The translations under genes and the position numbers were made by a program. A stretch of DNA of 64,000 nucleotides from Citrobacter sp. JGM124. GTDB lineage: Bacteria > Pseudomonadota > Gammaproteobacteria > Enterobacterales > Enterobacteriaceae. The stretch covers positions 248,001 to 312,000 of the forward strand of contig NZ_JAERJD010000003.1 of assembly GCF_018257795.1 (NCBI RefSeq). The letters run 5' to 3'. Below are positions 16,974 through 28,436 of this stretch, in pieces. The first letter of the stretch is position 1, and each line of letters starts with the position of its first letter. The notes under the pieces are model-generated. The model did not search any database. It saw only the letters and a program-made list of their open reading frames with translations, and had not been told where the DNA came from.

Positions 16974-17684
16974 GTGAGTATTACTTTTATCATGGACTGG
17001 AAAATACTTTTTTTGTACGTTGTTGTGGCCCTGCTGCTGGGTGTTCTGGCGGGGAGTGAACGTCAACAGAGTCAATGTGCTATTGGGTTATGCACTTATG
17101 CTTTAGTCAGCGCTGGTAGCTGTCTCCTTGCTCTGATAGCTCAGTTAACGCCTGGTATGATGATCAACGCTTTCAGTATTGTTTCCGGAGTATTACTGGG
17201 CGTGGGTTTGCTTGTATGTTGGGTCATTATACGAGAGGGCCTGAATCTCCGGGGGTTATATACCATCGTCACCCTAAGTTGTACGGTGGCGCTTGGTGTG
17301 TTGTGCAGTACCGGGTTATTAATTGAGGCAACGATAGCGAGCTTGCTTATACTGTGTGCCAATACTCTGCTACATAATCTGACGACAGATTCTCACCAAC
17401 AATCGGCCATCCCAGTCAATGAACCGATACAGTATTACAACATTCATATTATCTGCCTGATACAAGATGAACCACAGGTTCGTGACTTGATGCGCCACCA
17501 GCTTGGGGAAAGTCGTCTGCACATTCTGTCGTTACACAGTGAACAACTGGATTCCTCATTACGCATCGAAATTAGAGTGAAAGTCTGTGGGCAGGCTAAC
17601 TTCACTGATCAGCTGGAAAACCTGGTTAGCCGAATCACCCTTGAAAAAGGGGTTAATTCGGCCAGGTGGCAGTTATGCACATAA
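16974..17684 (+). CDS. MgtC/SapB-family membrane protein
   Basis: 236 residues. About four or five N-terminal membrane helices (1-130) carry the MgtC signature pieces GVLAGSERQ, IGLCTYALVSAG, IVSGVLLGVGLL and IIREGLNLRGLYT. The hydrophilic C-terminal domain (about 150-236) resembles the ACT-like domain of MgtC. In Salmonella, MgtC is induced in low Mg2+, lowers F1Fo ATPase activity and supports survival in macrophages; other family members have broader stress roles. The start is GTG 16974 or ATG 16992; neither has a good ribosome site. It lies 265 bp after mgtE, with the structured leader between. Confidence 0.8.
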   Translation: MSITFIMDWKILFLYVVVALLLGVLAGSERQQSQCAIGLCTYALVSAGSCLLALIAQLTPGMMINAFSIVSGVLLGVGLLVCWVIIREGLNLRGLYTIVTLSCTVALGVLCSTGLLIEATIASLLILCANTLLHNLTTDSHQQSAIPVNEPIQYYNIHIICLIQDEPQVRDLMRHQLGESRLHILSLHSEQLDSSLRIEIRVKVCGQANFTDQLENLVSRITLEKGVNSARWQLCT

Positions 17685-17732
17685 GTGCGTTCAGTCGCTG
17701 ATAATCAATAAACTGATGTTTCTGGCCAGGTA

Positions 17733-18485
17733 TCAGGGGGTCGCACAGACCTCACATTGTGGATTCTGTGGCAATTTCATTTCCCTGAACTGACAGGTCA
17801 TGGCGTCATACATCACTATTTTTCCCTCTGGCGGGGTACCAAAGTGGGTCAGTAGCTTAATGGTTTCCATCGCCTGCAGTGAACCTATCACACCAACTAA
17901 CGGTGCCATTACCCCAGCCTCTACACAGCTCAATGTGGTATCACCAAACAACCGACTCAGGCAGCGATAACAGGGGGTTTCAGGACGATAGGTAAAGACG
18001 CTAATTTGCCCTTCCATACGGATTGCTGCCCCTGAAACAAGGGGGATTTTATGCATAAAACAACCACGATTGAGTTGCTGACGAATATCCACATTATCAG
18101 TGCAGTCCACGACGATATCATGCCGGGCGATTTGCTGGTGCAGCTGGGGTTCTGCCAGTAGACAGGGGAGCGTGTCAATCTGAATGTGCGGATTGATGTC
18201 GGCCAGTGTGTTACGTGCTGAGAGCACTTTAAACTGACCAATATCCGTCTCATGGTGTAAGGTCTGGCGCTGGAGATTAGAAAGCGATACGGTATCGAAG
18301 TCCAGTAACGTCAAGTGTCCAACACCTGCCGCAGCCAGATACTGCGCGGCAGCACAGCCTAATCCTCCGAGGCCAACAATCAGCGCCCGTGAGCGTTTAA
18401 GTTGTTCCTGGCCATCAAAATCAAAGCCCCGCAGGACTATTTGACGGTTATAACGCAACGCTTCGGTATCACTCAGCACCTCCAT
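17733..18485 (-). CDS. moeB: Molybdopterin-synthase adenylyltransferase
   Basis: 250 residues (E. coli 249). E1-like enzyme that adenylates the C-terminal glycine of MoaD in molybdopterin synthesis. Nucleotide-binding GLGGLGCAAAQYL near residue 38, VVDCTDNVDIRQQLN near 126, and the two zinc CxxC pairs CYRCLSRL (near 172) and CEVCATP (C-terminus). It starts 3 bp after the moeA stop, forming the moeAB operon. It is convergent with the mgtC-like gene. Confidence 0.95.
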   Translation of the reverse strand: MEVLSDTEALRYNRQIVLRGFDFDGQEQLKRSRALIVGLGGLGCAAAQYLAAAGVGHLTLLDFDTVSLSNLQRQTLHHETDIGQFKVLSARNTLADINPHIQIDTLPCLLAEPQLHQQIARHDIVVDCTDNVDIRQQLNRGCFMHKIPLVSGAAIRMEGQISVFTYRPETPCYRCLSRLFGDTTLSCVEAGVMAPLVGVIGSLQAMETIKLLTHFGTPPEGKIVMYDAMTCQFREMKLPQNPQCEVCATP

Positions 18486-18488
18486 TTG

Positions 18489-19721
18489 TCACCCTCCTAA
18501 CAGTGCGTTAAATGGCTCAACATCGACCCATTCACCGGGCTCAATATTGCCACGCTCACGTTCAAGTACCACAAAACAGTTAGCCTGACTGAAAGAGCTA
18601 AAAATATGAGAACCTTGGTGGCCGGTGCTCAGAACTTCCAGTTCACCATTAACCCCGGTTTTCAGTATGCCACGCTGAAAGTCCAGCCGGCCTGGTGTTT
18701 TCTTTAATTTACCAGCACTACGAACGCGCAACCGGGGCGGGAGTGCACATCCCTGTAGTCCACTGAGTCGCGCCAGTAGAGGCTGAACTAACTGATAGAA
18801 AGTCACCGCCGCAGAGACCGGGTTTCCTGGCAGACCGCAGAACCAGCTATGATTCAGTCTACCAAAAGCAAAAGGTTTACCCGGTTTAATCGCCAGTTTC
18901 CAGAAACTGATCTCCCCCAGTTCTTCCAGAATCTGTTTGGTAAAATCAGCTTCACCCACCGAAACGCCCCCACTGCTGATCACCACATCAGCCTGTTGCT
19001 CCGCCAGGTGAAAAGCCGTACGCAAGGCGGCTTCGTTGTCGGGAATGATGCCAAGATCAATGACCTCACAGCCGAGCTGGGACAGCATGATGTGTACCGC
19101 AAGACGGTTGGTATCATAAATTTGCCCTTCAGCCAGTGTTTCACCCGGCAAACGCAGCTCATCGCCAGTTGAAAAAACCGCCGCTTTAATTTGGCGAAAG
19201 ACGGTAATATCCTTAATGCCCAGGGAAGCGACCAGGGCCAGCTCCCCGGCGCTTAATTTAATACCGGCATCAAGAACCGCGGCCCCTTTGAGAATATCCT
19301 CCCCGCGACGGCGAATATGCTGGCCTGGCGTTATCGGGGTGACAAATTGCACGCCCTGATCGCTAATGCTGGCCTCTTCTTGCATGATGACGGCATCGGT
19401 TCCCGCCGGGATCGGTGCGCCTGTCATAATACGAATGCATGTACCTTCAGGCCAGGTATCGGTATAGGGCTGCCCGGCAAATGCTTTGCCTGCCACAGGT
19501 AAAACCCCACCGGACTGAATATCCGTCATTCTGACGGCATAACCATCCATCGCGGCGTTATCAAAACCCGGGACATCCAGAGGCGAGATAACCGGCATCG
19601 CGGTTACCCGGCCAGCAGCGTGTAACAAGCCCAGGGTCTGCGTCTCTTTGACCGCTGTTATGCCTGATAACATCTTTTCCAGTGCAGTTTCCAGGGGGAT
19701 GAGTCCAGCATTGTGTTCCAT
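18489..19721 (-). CDS. moeA: Molybdopterin molybdenumtransferase
   Basis: 410 residues (E. coli 411). Inserts molybdate into adenylylated molybdopterin in the last step of Moco synthesis. Recognised by [14 protein letters not shown] near residue 50, [10 protein letters not shown], the MoCF-binding segment [15 protein letters not shown] near 247 and [13 protein letters not shown] near 296. GAGGAATCAAAG precedes the ATG. The bisC-like enzyme in this window would depend on this pathway. Confidence 0.95.
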   Translation of the reverse strand: MEHNAGLIPLETALEKMLSGITAVKETQTLGLLHAAGRVTAMPVISPLDVPGFDNAAMDGYAVRMTDIQSGGVLPVAGKAFAGQPYTDTWPEGTCIRIMTGAPIPAGTDAVIMQEEASISDQGVQFVTPITPGQHIRRRGEDILKGAAVLDAGIKLSAGELALVASLGIKDITVFRQIKAAVFSTGDELRLPGETLAEGQIYDTNRLAVHIMLSQLGCEVIDLGIIPDNEAALRTAFHLAEQQADVVISSGGVSVGEADFTKQILEELGEISFWKLAIKPGKPFAFGRLNHSWFCGLPGNPVSAAVTFYQLVQPLLARLSGLQGCALPPRLRVRSAGKLKKTPGRLDFQRGILKTGVNGELEVLSTGHQGSHIFSSFSQANCFVVLERERGNIEPGEWVDVEPFNALLGG

Positions 19722-20563
19722 CTTTGATTCCTCGCGGGCAGACTGAGCAAAGGTTTATTATGACATATTGCACATGGCATCAGGCATAAAGAGTAACACC
19801 TTGCTATGGATATCAGGAATGGTGTTTCCGCTGGTGGCCTGGGGAATGGCCGCCCGGTAATAATGCTGTTCCTGGGTAGCAATCATGTCTGAGTTCAGTG
19901 CGATATCTATTTCAACCGATACTGGTCTTATAAAAATATTCAGCACGATTATTTTTGTACGCATCATTGGATATTTTTACGCATGAAATATGGATTCTTT
20001 TTCGCGTCATTATTTATGGATGACAAGCATGATCTGTCCCTGTGTTGTGCCAGTATTTAATGCTGCATACGTTATGCATTTTTTGAAAATAGATATAACA
20101 ATAAATCATATGAAATGTGATTTTTTTACTGAAAAATCATGACGATATTATTTAATGTATAGCGAATAACAGAGTTAATCGTAGGGGGCGTCGATTGAAT
20201 GGAAAATAATCAGAACGGTGGTGCGGTTTATATTTTCTATTCCATTTTACCCGGCATGAGTATGTTAATCCCCGGAGGGGACTGCACTATTCAGTATGCC
20301 CATGATATTGAATACCGCCATTCGTCATTGATAACGCCCCTGTTCAATGGGTCAGAAACATAATCAACAATGAATGGCTGGCGGGGTGTTATGACACACA
20401 GAAACTGCATGACAGGTATTGACCCGGGGAGTATTCCTGTTTAGGTTCGGAATAAAGCACATATCTTGTGCCACTTAATCGTGCACAGTGACCCCCATTG
20501 TCGGATTCGGCGTGTCATGCCTTGCATTAAGCTAAAGATATCAGGGGTAAAGGTGAGTACTCA
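19722..20563. other. Intergenic region between moeA and iaaA
   Basis: 842 bp, longer than in E. coli, between divergent genes. It must contain both promoters. A 69-codon minus-strand frame at 19758-19967 has no clear ribosome site or recognisable similarity, so I do not call it. A short stem CCCC-GGA-GGGG lies near 20272. Nothing else identified. Confidence 0.45.
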
Positions 20564-21517
20564 ATGAGCAAAGCAGTGATCGCCATACATGGAGGTGCCG
20601 GAGCCCTGTCCCGTGGCAGACTCAATCCGGATGCCGAGCAGAAATATCGACAGGCCTTGTCCGATGTGGTGAGCCAGGGGCAAAAAATGCTCGCACAGGG
20701 AGCTTCTGCACTGGATGCGGTGACTGAGGCTGTGCGTTTGCTGGAAGAATGCCCATTGTTTAATGCCGGTATCGGTTCTGTTTATACCCGGGCCGGGACT
20801 CATGAACTGGATGCCTGTGTGATGGATGGTGCAACACGTAAAGTTGGTGCAGTAGCCGGTGTGAGCCATATTCGTAATCCCGTGCTGGCGGCAAGGAAAG
20901 TGTTAGAAAACAGCCCTCATGTTCTTCTTATTGCTGATGGCGCCGAGGCCTTTGCCGAAGCCCAGGGGCTGAAACGGGTAGACCCGGCCTGTTTTTCCAC
21001 CCCCGAACGTTACCAGCAATGGCAAGAGGCCAGGGCCGGGCAGCAAGTCTGGCTGGATAATGATGCCAGAGCGCCCCTGAGTGAAAAGAATAAGTTCGGG
21101 ACTGTCGGCGCGGTGGCACTGGATAGTGCTGGGAATCTGGCCGCAGCCACATCCACGGGGGGGATGACAAATAAGCTGCCAGGACGAGTGGGGGACTCTC
21201 CGTTACCTGGCGCGGGCTGCTATGCCAGCAACAGTAGTGTTGCCGTTTCTTGTACCGGAACCGGGGAAGTATTCATCCGTACCCTCGCTGCTTATGACGT
21301 TGCAGCCTTGGTAGAGTACCGGCAACTGAGCCTGCAACAAGCAGCACAGCAGGTGATTATGAAAAAAATATCCGACCTGGGGGGGAGTGGTGGCCTGATT
21401 GCCGTCGACAGAAAGGGCAATGTGGCCTTACCTTTCAATAGTGAAGGCATGTATCGTGGTGTCGGTTTCCTGGGTGCTGTGCCTCAAATAGCGATTTACA
21501 GTGGTGAGGATAACTGA
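20564..21517 (+). CDS. iaaA: Isoaspartyl peptidase / plant-type asparaginase
   Basis: 317 residues (E. coli 321). N-terminal nucleophile hydrolase that removes isoaspartate from dipeptides. The precursor cleaves itself before the threonine of [10 protein letters not shown] near residue 180, followed by [19 protein letters not shown], the substrate-binding region. The N-terminal AIHGGAGAL is typical. Its stop overlaps the gsiA start by one base, so the peptidase is translated with the glutathione importer, as in E. coli. Confidence 0.95.
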   Translation: MSKAVIAIHGGAGALSRGRLNPDAEQKYRQALSDVVSQGQKMLAQGASALDAVTEAVRLLEECPLFNAGIGSVYTRAGTHELDACVMDGATRKVGAVAGVSHIRNPVLAARKVLENSPHVLLIADGAEAFAEAQGLKRVDPACFSTPERYQQWQEARAGQQVWLDNDARAPLSEKNKFGTVGAVALDSAGNLAAATSTGGMTNKLPGRVGDSPLPGAGCYASNSSVAVSCTGTGEVFIRTLAAYDVAALVEYRQLSLQQAAQQVIMKKISDLGGSGGLIAVDRKGNVALPFNSEGMYRGVGFLGAVPQIAIYSGEDN

Positions 21518-23391
21518 TGGCGGGCAGTCACACACTTGCTCCAGAACAGGTCTTATCTGTCAGTGGGTTAAATATAGAGTTTGAACAACAAGATCAGGTT
21601 GTTCACGCAGTACAGCACCTTTCATTTGATCTACACCGGGGAGAAACGCTGGCTATTGTTGGTGAATCCGGGTCCGGTAAGTCGGTAACCGGGCTGGCAC
21701 TGATGCGGTTGTTAAGTGAGACCGGGAGCCATACCCAGTGCGATCAACTGTTATTGCGGCGACGCAATCAGCAGGTATCAAACCTGCTTAGTTTGAGCAA
21801 CGCCCAAATGCGCAGTGTCCGAGGTGCGGATATTGCAATGATCTTTCAGGAACCCATGACCTCCCTTAACCCGGTGTTCCCGGTGGGGGTTCAAATTGCA
21901 GAGGCCATTCAGTTACACCAGAAGGTAGGGCATAAAGAAGCCATGGAAGAAGCACGGCGTATGCTGGAACGGGTGCGTATTGCTGACGCCGGGGAGATGC
22001 TAAAGCGTTTCCCACATCAGCTGTCTGGAGGGATGCGGCAGCGGGTGATGATTGCCATGGCATTATCCTGCCGTCCTGCTGTGCTCATTGCTGATGAGCC
22101 GACCACTGCGCTGGATGTCACGATTCAGGCCCAAATATTACAGTTGATCCGAGTATTGCAGCATGAAATGCAAATGGGGGTCATTTTTATTACCCACGAT
22201 ATGGGTGTAGTGGCAGATATTGCCGATCGCGTATTGGTCATGTATCGAGGTCAGGCGGTAGAAAGTGGCCCCGTGGCGCAAATTTTTAGTCATCCACAGC
22301 ACCGTTACACACAGCGGCTCCTTGCGGCGGTTCCTCGTCTTGGCACGATGAAAGGCCAAGATTTGCCGCAGAAATTTCCCGTTGTTTCCCCTACTGATGA
22401 AGACAAGTATCTCACTTACCCGCCGCAGAATACCATTCCTCCGGGAGCCCGGCCTATTCTTGAAGTACATGACTTGGTAACGCGTTTTCCGATTCGAGGC
22501 GGGATTTTTAATCGTGTTCAGCGTGAGGTTCATGCGGTAGAAAAGGTCAGTTTTGACCTGCGCCCCGGTGAAACACTTTCCCTGGTAGGGGAGTCGGGTT
22601 GTGGCAAATCCACGACCGGGCGTTCATTACTGCGGCTGGTAAAAACCCAGGGGGGGACGATTACCTTTGATGGCCAGCGTATCGATAATCTTTCTAACAG
22701 GGATATGCAAGCAGTACGCAAGAATATTCAATTTATTTTTCAGGATCCCTATGCCTCCCTCGATCCTCGTCAGACTGTTGGCTACTCGATAATGGAACCG
22801 TTACTGGTACACAATGTTATGCCCCGCGAACAGGCTGAACGGCGTGTTGAGGCATTGCTGACACGGGTTGGTTTGCTACCTGAACACGCTGCACGCTACC
22901 CACATGAATTTTCTGGTGGCCAGCGTCAGCGTATCTGTATTGCACGAGCCCTGGCATTGAACCCTAAAGTGGTGATTGCTGATGAGTCTGTCTCCGCACT
23001 CGATGTCTCTATCCGGGCTCAGATAATCAATTTACTCCTTGATTTGCAGCAGGAGCTGGGGATCGCATTTTTGTTTATATCTCATGATATGGCGGTGGTC
23101 GAACGTATCAGTCACCGGGTCGCCGTCATGTATCTTGGACAAATCGTTGAGATAGGGTCACGTCGCGCGGTGTTTGAAAACCCCCAGCACCCCTATACCC
23201 AAAAATTGATGGCTGCCGTACCTGTGGCTGACCCGGCATTTCGTGGTCGCCAGTCGGTACTTGTGCCCGATATTCCCCCCAGTGCGGCCCGTCGTTTGGG
23301 TGACGAACCGCATATCGCCCCCTTAGTTGAAATAACCCCCGGGCACTTCGTGGCCCGACACACCATTGGTAGTAGTGATCATCGTGTTTAA
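21517..23391 (+). CDS. gsiA: Glutathione import ATP-binding protein, double ABC
   Basis: 624 residues (E. coli 623) with two complete ABC domains of the oligopeptide class: Walker A GESGSGKS near residue 49 and GESGCGKST near 355, signatures LSGGMRQR and FSGGQRQR, Walker [11 protein letters not shown] and [10 protein letters not shown]. Energises uptake of glutathione by GsiBCD. Confidence 0.95.
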   Translation: MAGSHTLAPEQVLSVSGLNIEFEQQDQVVHAVQHLSFDLHRGETLAIVGESGSGKSVTGLALMRLLSETGSHTQCDQLLLRRRNQQVSNLLSLSNAQMRSVRGADIAMIFQEPMTSLNPVFPVGVQIAEAIQLHQKVGHKEAMEEARRMLERVRIADAGEMLKRFPHQLSGGMRQRVMIAMALSCRPAVLIADEPTTALDVTIQAQILQLIRVLQHEMQMGVIFITHDMGVVADIADRVLVMYRGQAVESGPVAQIFSHPQHRYTQRLLAAVPRLGTMKGQDLPQKFPVVSPTDEDKYLTYPPQNTIPPGARPILEVHDLVTRFPIRGGIFNRVQREVHAVEKVSFDLRPGETLSLVGESGCGKSTTGRSLLRLVKTQGGTITFDGQRIDNLSNRDMQAVRKNIQFIFQDPYASLDPRQTVGYSIMEPLLVHNVMPREQAERRVEALLTRVGLLPEHAARYPHEFSGGQRQRICIARALALNPKVVIADESVSALDVSIRAQIINLLLDLQQELGIAFLFISHDMAVVERISHRVAVMYLGQIVEIGSRRAVFENPQHPYTQKLMAAVPVADPAFRGRQSVLVPDIPPSAARRLGDEPHIAPLVEITPGHFVARHTIGSSDHRV

Positions 23392-23409
23392 AAACCCTGG
23401 AGAAAAATA

Positions 23410-24948
23410 ATGACAATACGCAGCACGCATAAATGGTTAATTTCCGCGGGGCTTGCCTCTGTATTTATCACCGCCCCGGCTTTTGCTGCCAAAGATGTCG
23501 TCGTGGCAGTGGGATCGAATTTCACGACCCTGGATCCTTACGACGCTAACGATACGTTATCTCAGGCAGTGGCAAAGTCTTTTTATCAGGGGTTATTTGG
23601 TCTTGATAAAGATATGAAGCTGCAAAATGTGCTGGCAGAGCGCTATAGCGTTTCAGAGGATGGTTTACACTATACCGTTTACTTGCGGTCGGGGATTAAG
23701 TTTCAGGATGGCACAGACTTTAATGCTGCGGCGGTAAAAGTAAACCTCGACCGCGCCAGTAACCCGGATAACCACCTCAAACGTTATAATCTTTATCGTT
23801 TGATTGATAAAACTGAAGTGATCGATCCTGAAACGGTAAAAATCACCTTAAAACAGCCGTTCTCCGCGTTTATTAACGTGCTGGCTCATCCTGCAACGGC
23901 GATGATTTCCCCTGCCGCATTGGAAAAATATGGCAAAGATATTGGTTTCCATCCGGTGGGGACAGGACAATACCAACTGGACACCTGGAATCAGACTGAT
24001 TTTGTAAAGGTGAAAAAATTTGCCCACTACTGGCAACCAGGGCTGCCTAAACTTGATACCATCACCTGGCGTCCGGTGGTGGATAATAATACCCGTGCCG
24101 CGATGCTGCAGACCGGTGAGGCGCAGTTTGCATTTCCCATTCCTTACGAGCAAGCGAGTTTATTAGAAAAAAATAGCAAAATTGATCTGGTCGCTTCCCC
24201 ATCAATTATGCAGCGTTATATCAGTATGAATGTGACACAAAAGCCTTTTGATAACCCGAAAGTCCGTGAGGCGATTAACTATGCGATTAACCGGGATGCT
24301 CTGGTTAAAGTGGCCTTTGCAGGCTTTGCTACCCCAGCAGAGGGGGTTGTGCCACCAGCCATCACGTATTCGGTTCAATTCAAACCCTGGCCTTATTCAC
24401 CTGAAAAAGCGAAACAGTTATTAAAAGAAGCGGGTTACCCTAATGGCTTTGAAACCACACTGTGGTCTTCCCATAATCACAGCACCGCGCAAAAAGTATT
24501 ACAGTTTACTCAGCAACAACTGGCTCAGGTAGGCATTAAAGTCAAGCTGACTGCCATGGATGCCGGACAGCGGGCTGCAGAGGTTGAAGGTAAAGGGCAG
24601 AAAGAAAGCGGGGTCAGAATGTTTTACACTGGCTGGAGCGCATCAACAGGTGAGGCTGACTGGTCATTGTCACCGCTTTTCGCTGCCACCAACTGGCCTC
24701 CGACGCTGTTTAATACTGCGTTCTATAGCAATCCACAGGTCGACAGTGACCTGGCTGCGGCATTAAAAACCACACAGCCAGAAGAGAAAGCTAAACTGTA
24801 CAAAGAGGCCCAGGATATTATCTGGAAAGAATCGCCGTGGGTACCGCTGGTCGTTGAAAAACTGGTTTCTGCTCACAGCAAAGATCTGACAGGATTCTAT
24901 GTCATGCCAGACACGGGTTTCAGTTTTGATGATGCTGACCTGAAGTGA
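23410..24948 (+). CDS. gsiB: Glutathione-binding periplasmic protein
   Basis: 512 residues (E. coli 512). Extracytoplasmic solute-binding protein family 5. Signal peptide at residues 1-26 ending APAFA. Family features include [15 protein letters not shown], [18 protein letters not shown] text ([14 protein letters not shown]) and [15 protein letters not shown]. Binds glutathione for GsiCD. It starts 18 bp after gsiA and is followed by a stable hairpin, as is common after binding-protein genes. Confidence 0.94.
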   Translation: MTIRSTHKWLISAGLASVFITAPAFAAKDVVVAVGSNFTTLDPYDANDTLSQAVAKSFYQGLFGLDKDMKLQNVLAERYSVSEDGLHYTVYLRSGIKFQDGTDFNAAAVKVNLDRASNPDNHLKRYNLYRLIDKTEVIDPETVKITLKQPFSAFINVLAHPATAMISPAALEKYGKDIGFHPVGTGQYQLDTWNQTDFVKVKKFAHYWQPGLPKLDTITWRPVVDNNTRAAMLQTGEAQFAFPIPYEQASLLEKNSKIDLVASPSIMQRYISMNVTQKPFDNPKVREAINYAINRDALVKVAFAGFATPAEGVVPPAITYSVQFKPWPYSPEKAKQLLKEAGYPNGFETTLWSSHNHSTAQKVLQFTQQQLAQVGIKVKLTAMDAGQRAAEVEGKGQKESGVRMFYTGWSASTGEADWSLSPLFAATNWPPTLFNTAFYSNPQVDSDLAAALKTTQPEEKAKLYKEAQDIIWKESPWVPLVVEKLVSAHSKDLTGFYVMPDTGFSFDDADLK

Positions 24949-24992
24949 TTTCTTATCCGTAGGCAGCCACTGATGGTTTGTCATCACTCCCG

Positions 24993-25017
24993 ATGGATGG
25001 CGTCAAGCGCCATCCAT
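24993..25017 (+). repeat. Intercistronic hairpin between gsiB and gsiC
   Basis: Perfect 10-bp stem ATGGATGGCG (24993-25002) / CGCCATCCAT (25008-25017) with loop TCAAG and no T-tract. Probably protects the gsiB 3' end and sets the higher level of the binding protein. Confidence 0.6.
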
Positions 25018-25075
25018 TATTGGCTAATATGTGACGGGGCATGCTGCTCCGCCACTCTGTGTAACAGAGGCGATA

Positions 25076-25996
25076 TTGTTTAACTATTTCCTCAAACGCC
25101 TGTCAGGTTTGATTCCGACACTGTTTATTGTGGCAGTGATCGTATTTTTATTCGTTCATATGTTGCCTGGCGATCCGGCTCGTATTATTGCCGGGCCGGA
25201 AGCGGATGCGAAAGTCATCGAACTGGTGCGTAAAGAGCTCGGGCTTGACAGGCCGCTATGGTCACAATTCATTCACTATATTGGTAATATTTTACAGGGT
25301 GATTTTGGAACCTCATTGGTCTCACGGCGTCCGGTCGCGACCGAGATAGCCAGCCGCTTTATGCCGACACTTTTACTGACCCTGACCAGTATGGCCTGGG
25401 CCGCTTTGTTTGGACTGGTTATTGGTATTGTGGCGGCAGTGTGGCGTAACCGCTGGCCTGATAACCTGAGCATGATTATTGCCGTTTCCGGGATCTCTTT
25501 TCCTGCTTTTGCATTAGGTATGCTGCTGATGCAAATTTTTTCTGTTGATCTGGGGTGGTTGCCAACTGTCGGGGCTGATAGCTGGCGACACTATATTTTA
25601 CCCTCACTGGCGCTTGGGGCCGCGGTCGCGGCAGTGATGGCTCGCTTTACCCGGGCATCGTTTGTTGACGTGCTGCAGGAAGACTATATCCGAACGGCCC
25701 GGGCTAAGGGGCTTAGTGAGACGATTGTGGTAATAAAACATGGCCTGCGCAATGCCATGATACCCGTGCTGACCATGATGGGGCTCCAGTTCGGTTTTTT
25801 GCTGGGTGGCTCTATTGTCATTGAGAAGGTGTTTAACTGGCCGGGATTGGGCAGATTACTGGTGGATTCGGTGGAAATGCGTGACTACCCAGTGATTCAG
25901 GCTGAAGTTTTACTGTTCTCCCTGGAGTTTATTGTGATTAATTTAGTGGTCGATTTGTTATATGCCGCCATTAACCCGACCATCAGGTATCGATAA
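25076..25996 (+). CDS. gsiC: Glutathione ABC permease subunit
   Basis: 306 residues from the TTG at 25076, exactly the E. coli length, with AGAGG at 25066-25070 in front. The reading frame continues upstream to a GTG at 25031, but those codons match nothing in the family. Six membrane helices and the permease EAA-type loop ([24 protein letters not shown]). Forms the channel with GsiD. Use of TTG is worth noting because automatic start calls would miss it. Confidence 0.93.
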   Translation: MFNYFLKRLSGLIPTLFIVAVIVFLFVHMLPGDPARIIAGPEADAKVIELVRKELGLDRPLWSQFIHYIGNILQGDFGTSLVSRRPVATEIASRFMPTLLLTLTSMAWAALFGLVIGIVAAVWRNRWPDNLSMIIAVSGISFPAFALGMLLMQIFSVDLGWLPTVGADSWRHYILPSLALGAAVAAVMARFTRASFVDVLQEDYIRTARAKGLSETIVVIKHGLRNAMIPVLTMMGLQFGFLLGGSIVIEKVFNWPGLGRLLVDSVEMRDYPVIQAEVLLFSLEFIVINLVVDLLYAAINPTIRYR

Positions 25997-25998
25997 CG

Positions 25999-26910
25999 AT
26001 GAAGCTTTTGAACTGGCGGCGCCAGGCCATTACCCGTGCTATTCCTGTGATACAACCAGGTCACCTCAACACCCCCTGGCAAACTTTTTTACGCCGTGTC
26101 TGCCATCAACCCATGACGGTAACCGCGGGGGTGTTTATTTTACTGCTGATCGTTGTTGCGCTGATCGCACCCTGGATTGTGCCCTATAACGCTGAAAATT
26201 ATTTTGACTATGACCAGCTGAATGCCGGCCCCTCTCTGGCGCACTGGTTCGGGGTGGACTCCATGGGGCGGGATATTTTTAGTCGTGTGCTGGTGGGGGC
26301 GCGTATCTCATTAGCGGCAGGTTTTTTTTCAGTACTGATTGGTGCCGGGATCGGGACTTTCTTTGGCTTACTGGCCGGGTATTATGAAGGGATTTGGGAC
26401 CGGGTTACTATGCGTATTTGTGATGTATTGTTTGCCTTTCCCGGTATTTTGCTGGCGATTGCAGTGGTCGCCGTGATGGGCAGCGGTATGACAAATGTGA
26501 TTATCGCCGTGGCTATTTTTAGTATTCCTGCCTTTGCCCGCCTGGTGCGGGGAAATACCTTAGTGCTTAAACAACAGACTTACATCGAGTCCGCTCGCAG
26601 TATTGGCGCGTCAGACCTGACGATTATTTTCCGTCATTTGTTGCCAGGCACGGTGTCATCCATTGTGGTCTATTTTTCCATGCGCATCGGTACGTCAATT
26701 ATTTCGGCGGCCAGTTTGTCGTTTCTTGGTCTGGGAGCACAGCCGCCCACACCAGAGTGGGGGGCCATGCTGAACGAAGCCCGTGCCGATATGGTCATTG
26801 CCCCCCATGTGGCTATTTTTCCAAGTCTGGCAATATTCTTTACGGTGCTGGCATTTAACTTGCTGGGCGACGGGCTACGTGATGCTCTGGACCCGAAACT
26901 GAAAGGATGA
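25999..26910 (+). CDS. gsiD: Glutathione ABC permease subunit
   Basis: 303 residues, the E. coli length. Six predicted helices (first near 40-62) and the loop [20 protein letters not shown] that contacts GsiA. Last gene of iaaA-gsiABCD. It starts 2 bp after gsiC and ends before a 14-bp hairpin shared with the convergent rimO. Confidence 0.95.
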   Translation: MKLLNWRRQAITRAIPVIQPGHLNTPWQTFLRRVCHQPMTVTAGVFILLLIVVALIAPWIVPYNAENYFDYDQLNAGPSLAHWFGVDSMGRDIFSRVLVGARISLAAGFFSVLIGAGIGTFFGLLAGYYEGIWDRVTMRICDVLFAFPGILLAIAVVAVMGSGMTNVIIAVAIFSIPAFARLVRGNTLVLKQQTYIESARSIGASDLTIIFRHLLPGTVSSIVVYFSMRIGTSIISAASLSFLGLGAQPPTPEWGAMLNEARADMVIAPHVAIFPSLAIFFTVLAFNLLGDGLRDALDPKLKG

Positions 26911-26913
26911 TGC

Positions 26914-26943
26914 CCGGCCCTTTCCTGCACAGGAAAGGGCCGG
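26914..26943. terminator. Bidirectional hairpin between gsiD and rimO
   Basis: Perfect 14-bp inverted repeat CCGGCCCTTTCCTG (26914-26927) / CAGGAAAGGGCCGG (26930-26943). It sits between convergent stops. No T-run on either side, so Rho-independent action is uncertain. Confidence 0.5.
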
Positions 26944-26949
26944 CCTGAA

Positions 26950-28257
26950 TCAGACCAGGGAGCCCCAGAGGTCGTATTCATCTGCATTTTCAACGCGGAC
27001 GCGTACCACATCACCCGGTTTAACTTTTGTTGCGCCGTTTAAGTAAACTGCGCCGTCGATTTCGGGGGCATCTGCCATACTGCGACCAATGGCACCTTCT
27101 TCGTCGACTTCATCAATCATCACCAGAATTTCACGTCCTACTTTTTCCTGCAGGCGTTCAGCAGAAATCTGTTGCTGGAGCTGCATAAAGCGATTCCAGC
27201 GATCTTCTTTCACCTCTTCTGGGACGGCATCAGGCAGTTCATTGGCTTTAGCCCCTTCAACAGGGCTGTACTTGAAGCAACCTACGCGATCCAGGCGAGC
27301 CTCTTTGAGGAAATCCAGTAACATCTGGAAGTCCTCCTCGGTTTCCCCTGGGAAACCGACAATAAAGGTTGAACGCAGGGTCAGTTCCGGGCAGATTTCG
27401 CGCCACTGTTTAATACGTTGTAACTGGCGATCCACTGATCCCGGGCGCTTCATCAGTTTCAGAATCCGGGGGCTGGCGTGCTGAAGCGGAATATCCAGAT
27501 AAGGTAAAATTTTACCTTCTGCCATCAGGGGAATAACATCATCCACGTGAGGATATGGATAAACATAGTGAAGGCGGGTCCAGACCCCAAGTTTAGCGAG
27601 TTGCTCACACAGGCTCACCATACTGGTCTTGACTGGTGCACCGTTCCAGAAGCCGGTACGGTGTTTAACATCCACACCATAAGCTGAAGTATCCTGGGAG
27701 ATAACCAACAGCTCTTTAACCCCGGATTCAACCAGGCGTTTGGCTTCTGCCAGCACGTCACCAATCGGACGGCTGTCTAAATCGCCTCGCATGGAAGGGA
27801 TGATACAGAAGGTACAGCGATGGTCACAGCCTTCAGATATTTTCAGATAGGCGTAATGACGTGGCGTTAATTTGACCCCTTGCTCGGGCACCAGGCTCAA
27901 GAACGGATTATGCTGAGGTTTAGGAACATAATGGTGAACATGCTCCAGGACTTGTTCATAACTATGGGGCCCGGTAATTTCCAGTACTTTAGGATGAACT
28001 TCACGGATCTGGTCTTCCTTTGCACCCAGACAACCGGTGACAATGACCTTCCCATTCTCTTTTAATGCTTCGCCAATGGCTTCCAGCGACTCTTGCACTG
28101 CACTGTCAATAAAGCCACAAGTATTAACGATAACCATATCGGCATCGTCATAACTCGGAACCACTTCATAACCTTCAGTCCGTAATTCAGTGAGAATTCG
28201 CTCAGAATCCACCAAGTTTTTCGGACAACCTAACGATAAAAAACCAATCTTTGCCAT
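26950..28257 (-). CDS. rimO: Ribosomal protein uS12 methylthiotransferase
   Basis: 435 residues (E. coli 441). Radical-SAM methylthiotransferase that modifies Asp88 of ribosomal protein S12. The N-terminal UPF0004 domain has cysteines in [16 protein letters not shown] and TGCLGA. The radical-SAM core has CDHRCTFC near residue 146. A C-terminal TRAM domain follows (about 370-435). Monocistronic. Confidence 0.95.
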   Translation of the reverse strand: MAKIGFLSLGCPKNLVDSERILTELRTEGYEVVPSYDDADMVIVNTCGFIDSAVQESLEAIGEALKENGKVIVTGCLGAKEDQIREVHPKVLEITGPHSYEQVLEHVHHYVPKPQHNPFLSLVPEQGVKLTPRHYAYLKISEGCDHRCTFCIIPSMRGDLDSRPIGDVLAEAKRLVESGVKELLVISQDTSAYGVDVKHRTGFWNGAPVKTSMVSLCEQLAKLGVWTRLHYVYPYPHVDDVIPLMAEGKILPYLDIPLQHASPRILKLMKRPGSVDRQLQRIKQWREICPELTLRSTFIVGFPGETEEDFQMLLDFLKEARLDRVGCFKYSPVEGAKANELPDAVPEEVKEDRWNRFMQLQQQISAERLQEKVGREILVMIDEVDEEGAIGRSMADAPEIDGAVYLNGATKVKPGDVVRVRVENADEYDLWGSLV

Positions 28258-28393
28258 TTTATAATTCTATACATTGCTCACAATTGGGGGGGATTATACA
28301 TAGCCCTCAACCTGACAGCTATATCCACAGAAAAACACAGGCAAGGGTTGCCATAAACAACCTGATGGCGGGGTAATGACATGGGTACCGACC

Positions 28394-28416
28394 CAGTGGG
28401 ACGCTGCTTCCCACTG
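28394..28416. terminator. Hairpin after gstB
   Basis: CAGTGGG (28394-28400) / CCCACTG (28410-28416), 7 bp with a 9-base loop, 21 bp past the gstB stop. No T-tract. Confidence 0.3.
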
Positions 28417-28436
28417 AATCAGTCTGGTATCGATGT

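Noticed and set aside
19758-19967. 69-codon minus-strand frame between moeA and iaaA
   Set aside because: No ribosome site, no recognisable family, and composition like the flanking noncoding DNA.
25031-25075. GTG start 15 codons upstream for gsiC
   Set aside because: The added residues match nothing in the family; TTG at 25076 has the ribosome site and gives the E. coli length.
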